Source of the DNA: Alphaproteobacteria bacterium
GTDB taxonomy: Bacteria > Pseudomonadota > Alphaproteobacteria > CBDBCS01 > JAHZLG01
Direction: 5' to 3'
NCBI GenBank assembly: GCA_022599995.1
Contig: JAHZLG010000217.1
Span: forward strand, 1-8,522
DNA: 8,522 bases
Part shown: positions 4,547 to 8,522 of the stretch, piece after piece
How positions within the stretch are numbered: position 1 is the stretch's first letter
Layout of the letters: each line of letters begins with the position of its first letter
Notes under the pieces: model-generated
Told to the model about the DNA's origin: nothing
Databases searched by the model: none
What the model saw: the letters and a program-made list of their open reading frames with translations, nothing else
Position numbers and translations under genes: made by a program

Positions 4547-7141
4547 ATGTTCCTCCTTCCTCTGTTCTTTGCCTTGGTTTCTTTGCTGTCCAGCCTTGTT
4601 GCTGCCAAACCCATATCAGTGGCAGAACGCCTTGCTGTTTTTGATGCGCTGTCGCCGCGGCTAGAGCAGGCCGTGACCATCCGCTGGAACAGTCATATGG
4701 TGCCCTATGTGCAAGCGGGGACGGATCGCGATCTCGCCTATACGATGGGGCTTGTGCAGGGGCACCTGCGCGGCAGTGCCATCGTGCTGTATAGGCTAGG
4801 CGCGCAAGGCAGGGTGAGTGAGACCGCCGGCTACCTCGCGAACGATGTCGACCGCTTCCTGCGCGTGATCGACCCCTACCACGCGGCCGACGCGATCATC
4901 GAACGCATGCCGGAAGCAACGCGCCAGTGGTTGTTTGCTTATGTCGAGGGGCTGAACGACTACATGGCACAGGTCTACACTAAGGCCCCGCCTGAAGAGT
5001 GGGGGCTTGCCAATCTCAAACTTGTCTCGGATTTCGCGAGATCGGCGCAATTGCTCCGTGCCAGTGGTTACGTCTTGCCGGTTGCAGGGGAGGGAGGAGA
5101 CCCTAACTCTTCACAGGCGGCCGATCGTCTTAGCAAGCGGCTCGGCAATCGGGGTTTTCTTGAAACCACGGGGGGGGTGGAGCCCTTTACCCCAGCCGAT
5201 ATTATTGCCATCGGGCGGGTGTCGGGGATTGATGTGAATTGGTTTGGCATCATGGGCATCCTCGCCATGGGCAACGAGCGGATTCGTGTCCAAGAAGAAA
5301 TCCGCAAGATCGAAGGGGCAGAACCCGGCGCGAGTGCTGCCGACTCCCGCCTTCGTCCAGCGCCCCTCGTTGATGGTGAGCAGGAGCAATCGGCCAATGA
5401 GGCCACCGCCGACCGCATTGCTGAACTTAAGGAGCCCCTGCGCTCGTTGTATCGCCAACTTGCCGACATTGATAAGGAGTGGCATCGCCTCGTCAGCACA
5501 AGCGACGGATTCCTCAATCTGGACGGAAGCATCTTTGGTACCCTGCAAGGCGCATCCCGCAATGGCAGTAATGCCTGGGTGATCGATCCCTCCCGTGCCC
5601 GTAATGGCGCGGTGATGCTTGCCAATGACCCTCACCTCGGCTATGCCAATCCGAATATCTGGTTCATTATGGGGGTTGAGTCCCCCTCGTATCGTGCTGT
5701 CGGCATGGTGCCAACCGGCATCCCTTTGGTCGCACTCGGGCGCAGCGAGCACATGGCGTGGGGGGGCACCAACATGCGCAACGCCATTAGCGATTTTTAT
5801 GATGTCTCGGCGTTGTCGGACGACCTGATCGAATCCAAGACCTCGACCATACGCACCCGTCTCTGGCGCAATGTGCCCTTCACTGTTCGGCGGACAAGCC
5901 AAGGCGGCATCCTCACCGACGTGCCCTTCGTGGCAAAACGAGTGGGCAATCCCAGCCGAACGCTCGCAGTGAGGTGGACAGGCAACGAATTCTCGGATGA
6001 GATCACTGCCATGCTTGACCTGATGCGGGCGGAAACCGTGCAAGAGGGCAGGCAAGCCCTAAAGGAATTCGGCACCCCATCGCAAAACATGGTTCTGGGA
6101 GACACACAAGGCAATATTGCACTGGTGTATGCCACCAAGCAGCCCATTCGACAGGGCTTTCCGCGGAGAACGGTGGTGCTCGACCCAACAAACCCCGAGC
6201 ACCAGTGGGCGGGCCTCGCCGATGCGGCCTCGTTGCCCGCCATTATCAACCCGGCCAGCGGTTATATCGGCAGTGCCAACAACAAGCCGCGCGTGGAAGG
6301 AGTGAAATTTGGCTATGCCTTCTCACCCGAAGATAGAATCGAGCGCATTAATCACCTGCTCGATGCCCGCTTCGATCACGATGTTCAGTCATTTCGGGAG
6401 ATGCAACTCGATACCTACTCCGTGAACGCTGATGGTTTCGCCCACGCCCTGCTGGTGATGATCGGCAACGCCCCCAGTGCCGAAGGGGCCGATCTCTTGC
6501 GTTATGTCCAACAGTGGGATGGGCATTATACCGTTGCCTCAAAGGGGGCAACGGCCTTCGAGAACCTGTTCAATGCCGTTGTGCTCGAAATCTATCCCGA
6601 TCGTCGTAACCGCCGCAACTGGAATTACGTTGCCGCCTACATGATCGATGACCTGCGAGCAATGCCCGACGATGCCCGTCAAAAACTGCTCTATGCCGCA
6701 TTGCGCAAGGCGACCAAATTACCGATCGTGCCGTGGGGAGAGGTGCACACCCTGCGGATTCAACATGTTCTGGGTGCTATCCCCGTTTTGGGGTCGCGCT
6801 ATCGCTTGCAAACCATTCCCCTGGCAGGGTCGCGCCAAACGTTGAACAAATCGGATCACGGTATCGGTGACACGGGAAATGACGCCTATCGTACTTCCTA
6901 TGGCAGTCAGTCGCGTTTTATTACTGATCTCAGTCACCCCGATGAAAATTACCTTTTGCTGATGGGGGGCAATGATGGCTGGTTTGGCAGTGAGGCCTTT
7001 GCCGACCAAGTGAATCGCTTCACCCAAGGCGACCACTTGCGCATTCCCCTGCGTTGGGCAACGGTTGTCGACAATTTCCCGATGGAGCACATTCTTCTTC
7101 CCCAGACACCCACATCGACCGGCGGGCAAGCAACGCAATAA
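4547..7141 (+). CDS. Secreted penicillin acylase family (peptidase S45, Ntn hydrolase) protein
   Basis: The 864-residue precursor has a hydrophobic signal segment (FLLPLFFALVSLLSSLVAA, 2-20) and the acylase domain order. The alpha-chain begins near VTIRWNSHMVPYVQA (43-57), and a spacer ends at the autocleavage site NG|SNAW. Ser341 is thus the expected N-terminal nucleophile of a beta chain of about 524 residues. NDPHLG places His at beta-chain position 23, the residue found in N-acyl-homoserine-lactone, aculeacin and cephalosporin acylases; penicillin G acylase has Gln there. SQNMVLGDTQGNIALVYA carries the probable oxyanion-hole Asn514. The family hydrolyses amide bonds of acyl side chains in the periplasm; the substrate here is not known. 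ATG 4547 is preferred because the signal segment begins at it, and GGGAGG lies three bases upstream, which is close. The signal n-region then lacks basic residues. GTG 4502 or TTG 4520 would add Arg residues and remain possible. The frame is open back to TTG 4379, but that extension is the 18-bp repeat. Confidence 0.9.
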   Translation: MFLLPLFFALVSLLSSLVAAKPISVAERLAVFDALSPRLEQAVTIRWNSHMVPYVQAGTDRDLAYTMGLVQGHLRGSAIVLYRLGAQGRVSETAGYLANDVDRFLRVIDPYHAADAIIERMPEATRQWLFAYVEGLNDYMAQVYTKAPPEEWGLANLKLVSDFARSAQLLRASGYVLPVAGEGGDPNSSQAADRLSKRLGNRGFLETTGGVEPFTPADIIAIGRVSGIDVNWFGIMGILAMGNERIRVQEEIRKIEGAEPGASAADSRLRPAPLVDGEQEQSANEATADRIAELKEPLRSLYRQLADIDKEWHRLVSTSDGFLNLDGSIFGTLQGASRNGSNAWVIDPSRARNGAVMLANDPHLGYANPNIWFIMGVESPSYRAVGMVPTGIPLVALGRSEHMAWGGTNMRNAISDFYDVSALSDDLIESKTSTIRTRLWRNVPFTVRRTSQGGILTDVPFVAKRVGNPSRTLAVRWTGNEFSDEITAMLDLMRAETVQEGRQALKEFGTPSQNMVLGDTQGNIALVYATKQPIRQGFPRRTVVLDPTNPEHQWAGLADAASLPAIINPASGYIGSANNKPRVEGVKFGYAFSPEDRIERINHLLDARFDHDVQSFREMQLDTYSVNADGFAHALLVMIGNAPSAEGADLLRYVQQWDGHYTVASKGATAFENLFNAVVLEIYPDRRNRRNWNYVAAYMIDDLRAMPDDARQKLLYAALRKATKLPIVPWGEVHTLRIQHVLGAIPVLGSRYRLQTIPLAGSRQTLNKSDHGIGDTGNDAYRTSYGSQSRFITDLSHPDENYLLLMGGNDGWFGSEAFADQVNRFTQGDHLRIPLRWATVVDNFPMEHILLPQTPTSTGGQATQ

Positions 7142-7145
7142 CCGC

Positions 7146-7174
7146 TTGCTTGTCATGACAAAAACCGATAGAAG
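7146..7174 (+). promoter_or_regulatory. Weak candidate promoter of tRNA-Pro, with an overlapping 10-bp palindrome
   Basis: TTGCTT (7146-7151) and TAGAAG (7169-7174) are 17 bases apart, and transcription would begin just before the tRNA. Both boxes match the consensus poorly. The spacer begins within the perfect palindrome TGTCATGACA (7151-7160), which could bind a regulator or be chance. Confidence 0.2.
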
Positions 7175-7182
7175 GGAACAGT

Positions 7183-7256
7183 CGGAGCGTGGCTCAGTCT
7201 GGTAGAGCACTCGGCTGGGGGCCGAGGGGTCGTAGGTTCAAATCCTGCCGCTCCGA
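7183..7256 (+). tRNA. tRNA-Pro (anticodon GGG)
   Basis: This is a complete cloverleaf. The acceptor stem is CGGAGCG (7183-7189) with CGCTCCG (7249-7255), the discriminator is A7256, and the D-arm has the GGTAGAGC type. The anticodon stem CTCGG (7210-7214) and CCGAG (7222-7226) encloses a CTGGGGG loop with anticodon GGG at 7217-7219. The T-arm GTAGG-TTCAAAT-CCTGC spans 7232-7248, and the variable loop is five bases. CCA is not encoded (ATTCT follows), so the 3' end needs the CCA-adding enzyme. It reads CCC and CCU proline codons. It lies 41 bases after the acylase stop, apparently as a single gene. Confidence 0.97.
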
Positions 7257-7328
7257 TTCTTCATGTTAGCGTTGGTGATTGCCGCATCCTATGGAACGTT
7301 GCCAGAGACGTGGGATAGCGGTATGACA

Positions 7329-7362
7329 AGGGTATAGCCTGCAACCTACAAGGCTGTGCCCT
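7329..7362 (+). terminator. Strong hairpin downstream of tRNA-Pro
   Basis: AGGGTATAGCCT (7329-7340) pairs with AGGCTGTGCCCT (7351-7362) around a 10-base loop. All 12 positions pair on the plus strand, two as G-U, which favours plus-strand RNA folding. It begins 72 bases after the tRNA and has no U-tract, so it is a candidate 3' end structure rather than a classical terminator. Confidence 0.35.
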
Positions 7363-7414
7363 GCTGTCCATTGAGGGGTTTCGTGACGCGATCTCCTGTG
7401 CACCTAATGCGCCC

Positions 7415-7458
7415 TGCACCTTGTGCTCTCTGCACCTTCTGCTCTCTGCACCTTCCTG
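7415..7458. repeat. 16-bp tandem repeat, about 2.7 copies
   Basis: TGCACCTTGTGCTCTC (7415-7430) is followed by TGCACCTTCTGCTCTC (7431-7446, one difference) and a partial copy from 7447. The unit length equals that of the array at 2461-2508, but the sequence differs. Confidence 0.85.
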
Positions 7459-7466
7459 TGCCCCCC

Positions 7467-7492
7467 AGCGTGTCCCCCAAGCGTGTCCCCCA
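7467..7492. repeat. 13-bp direct repeat, two perfect copies
   Basis: AGCGTGTCCCCCA occurs at 7467-7479 and again at 7480-7492. It immediately precedes the inverted repeats at 7493-7524. Confidence 0.85.
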
Positions 7493-7524
7493 TAGGTGGG
7501 GTGCGTTTTATAAGGATGCACCTA
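7493..7524 (+). other. Two mutually exclusive small hairpins upstream of the DmdA-like gene
   Basis: TAGGTG (7493-7498) can pair with CACCTA (7519-7524), while GGTGC (7500-7504) can pair with GCACC (7518-7522). The two stems share their 3' arm, so only one can form at a time. The stems are short (6 and 5 bp) and may be chance. Confidence 0.25.
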
Positions 7525-7602
7525 GGGAGGATGCCACAGGGCAGGGGATAGACGACCTCGCATGAATTTTCAGCACACACTCATGACAGCACGGAAAACC
7601 TG

Positions 7603-8522
7603 ATGAGCAAAATGGATTTGTACCCCGGCGCGCGCGTGCGGAAGAGCCCCTTCTACAATGCATGCCGCCAACGTGGAATGAACGCCTACTCGGTCTATAA
7701 CCACACCTACATGCCGCTCTTTTTCGAATCGCCCGCCAAAGACTATGACACTTTGGTGAATGCCGTCTCGCTCTGGGATGTTACTTGCGAGCGACAGGTT
7801 GAGATAACCGGCCCCGATGCTGCGGAGTTTGTCCAGTACCTGACGCCACGTCGAGTCGTGGACTGCGCGATCTGGCAGTGCAAATACGTGTTTCTGTGCA
7901 CCGAAGACGGCGGCATTGTGAACGATCCAGTGCTGATTCGCCTGGGCCCTCAGCACTTCTGGCTATCACTGGCCGACTCTGATGTTTTGCTTTGGGCACG
8001 CGGCCTTGCGGCGACCGGCACTTGGCGGGTGACCATCACCGAGCCCGATGTTTCCCCCTTGCAACTTCAAGGCCCAAGAGCAACTGATGTCGCGGTGAAG
8101 GTGTTCGGAGAACGCCTGTTGAAGCTTAAATACTACTGGGGGTTCGAGACGAAAATCTTCAATCGCATCCCTGTCGTGGTCACGCGAACCGGGTGGAGCA
8201 ACGAACGCGGTTATGAAATATACCTGCGCGACGGGCAGTATGGCACCGAGCTGTTCGACCTGCTGATGGGGTACGGCGAAGAGTACGGCATCAAGCCGGG
8301 AGCCCCGAATGCCATTCGCCGGATCGAAGCGGGGCTCTTGTCCTATGGTGCCGATGCGACGTTGGACAACAATCCGTTTCAATACCCTCATTTGCGGCGC
8401 ATCTGCAATCTAGAGTCGGTCGCCGACCTACGATGCTTGTCGGCAGAGGGTTTGCAAAAAATTAAGAATTCGGGCGAGATGGGCTCGGTCTTTACGGGTT
8501 TCACGATCAAAGACGAAGAAGG
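7603..8522 (+). CDS. DmdA-like GcvT-family aminomethyltransferase/demethylase (3' end outside window)
   Basis: The first 306 residues are open to the window edge. The protein follows the tetrahydrofolate-dependent GcvT fold in the version seen in DMSP demethylase. The motifs in order are YSVYNH near residue 30, LWDVTCERQVEI (57-68), GGIVNDPV with Asp108 at the place of the GcvT catalytic Asp, ADSDVLLW (124-131), EPDVSPLQLQGPRA (147-160), RTGWSNERGYEIYL (195-208) and RIEAGLLSYG before DNNPFQ. DmdA moves a methyl group from DMSP to tetrahydrofolate in the cytoplasm. The resemblance to DmdA is clear from memory of the family, but many bacteria carry DmdA-like paralogues of unknown substrate. After NNPF this protein has Gln260 and PHLRR where DmdA and GcvT usually have Glu and GL-R. 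ATG 7603 is chosen because the domain begins at once and a weak GGA lies about eight bases upstream; ATG 7612 is an alternative. Confidence 0.85.
   Translation, partial: MSKMDLYPGARVRKSPFYNACRQRGMNAYSVYNHTYMPLFFESPAKDYDTLVNAVSLWDVTCERQVEITGPDAAEFVQYLTPRRVVDCAIWQCKYVFLCTEDGGIVNDPVLIRLGPQHFWLSLADSDVLLWARGLAATGTWRVTITEPDVSPLQLQGPRATDVAVKVFGERLLKLKYYWGFETKIFNRIPVVVTRTGWSNERGYEIYLRDGQYGTELFDLLMGYGEEYGIKPGAPNAIRRIEAGLLSYGADATLDNNPFQYPHLRRICNLESVADLRCLSAEGLQKIKNSGEMGSVFTGFTIKDEE

Larger units (their letters stand above)
7257..7602. other. Intergenic gap between tRNA-Pro and the DmdA-like gene
   Basis: No gene is supported in these 346 bases. The stretch holds a 12-bp hairpin, a 16-bp and a 13-bp tandem repeat and a pair of overlapping inverted repeats, all listed separately. 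No convincing promoter for the downstream gene is visible. TATAAG at 7509-7514 resembles a -10 box but has no -35 partner. Confidence 0.5.

Noticed and set aside
5111..6055. Minus-strand 314-codon open frame and other frames antisense to the acylase
   Set aside because: They lie entirely within the acylase gene, whose frame holds the catalytic motifs. The antisense translations show no recognisable domain.
7570..8391. Minus-strand frames (7570-7956, 7781-7999, 7966-8391) opposite the DmdA-like gene
   Set aside because: The plus strand is open from 7603 to the window edge with GcvT/DmdA motifs throughout. The plus-strand gene is partial because it runs off the window, so the minus frames are shadows.

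Overview
The window looks like part of a Gram-negative, probably proteobacterial, chromosome of moderately high GC. The evidence is a lipopolysaccharide-type family 9 glycosyltransferase, a periplasmic Ntn-hydrolase acylase, a HupE/UreJ-type membrane protein, a chemoreceptor-like C-terminus, and a bacterial tRNA-Pro without an encoded CCA end. A GcvT-family protein that resembles dimethylsulfoniopropionate (DMSP) demethylase hints at an alphaproteobacterium, perhaps marine, but the sequence alone cannot settle this. Genes and tRNA cover only about 71% of the window, which is low for a free-living bacterium. The long gaps between genes are filled with direct repeats.

Layout: 1-98 is the 3' end of a plus-strand gene whose last 20 residues fit the C-terminus of methyl-accepting chemotaxis proteins; a hairpin follows. 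196-1112 is a gene-free higher-order repeat array of the form A-B-B-C-A-B-B-B-C-A'. 1216-2145 (minus) is a HupE/UreJ family protein with its own likely promoter and ribosome binding site. 2146-2789 is a gap between two divergent genes and holds a perfect 16-bp x3 and a 7-bp x3 tandem repeat. 2790-4238 (plus) is a family 9 glycosyltransferase (heptosyltransferase-like). 4239-4546 is a gap with an 18-bp tandem repeat. 4547-7141 (plus) is a secreted penicillin-acylase-family (S45) enzyme. 7183-7256 is tRNA-Pro(GGG). 7257-7602 is another repeat-bearing gap. 7603-8522 is the start of a DmdA-like GcvT-family gene that runs off the window.

The genes do not form an obvious pathway or operon. Every pair is separated by a gap, and the neighbours are functionally unrelated (chemotaxis, metal transport, envelope glycan, amide hydrolysis, one-carbon/sulfur metabolism). 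I see no defence, mobile-element or CRISPR signature. The most unusual material is non-coding: the composite array at 196-1112, and the fact that each long intergenic gap carries its own unrelated short tandem repeat.
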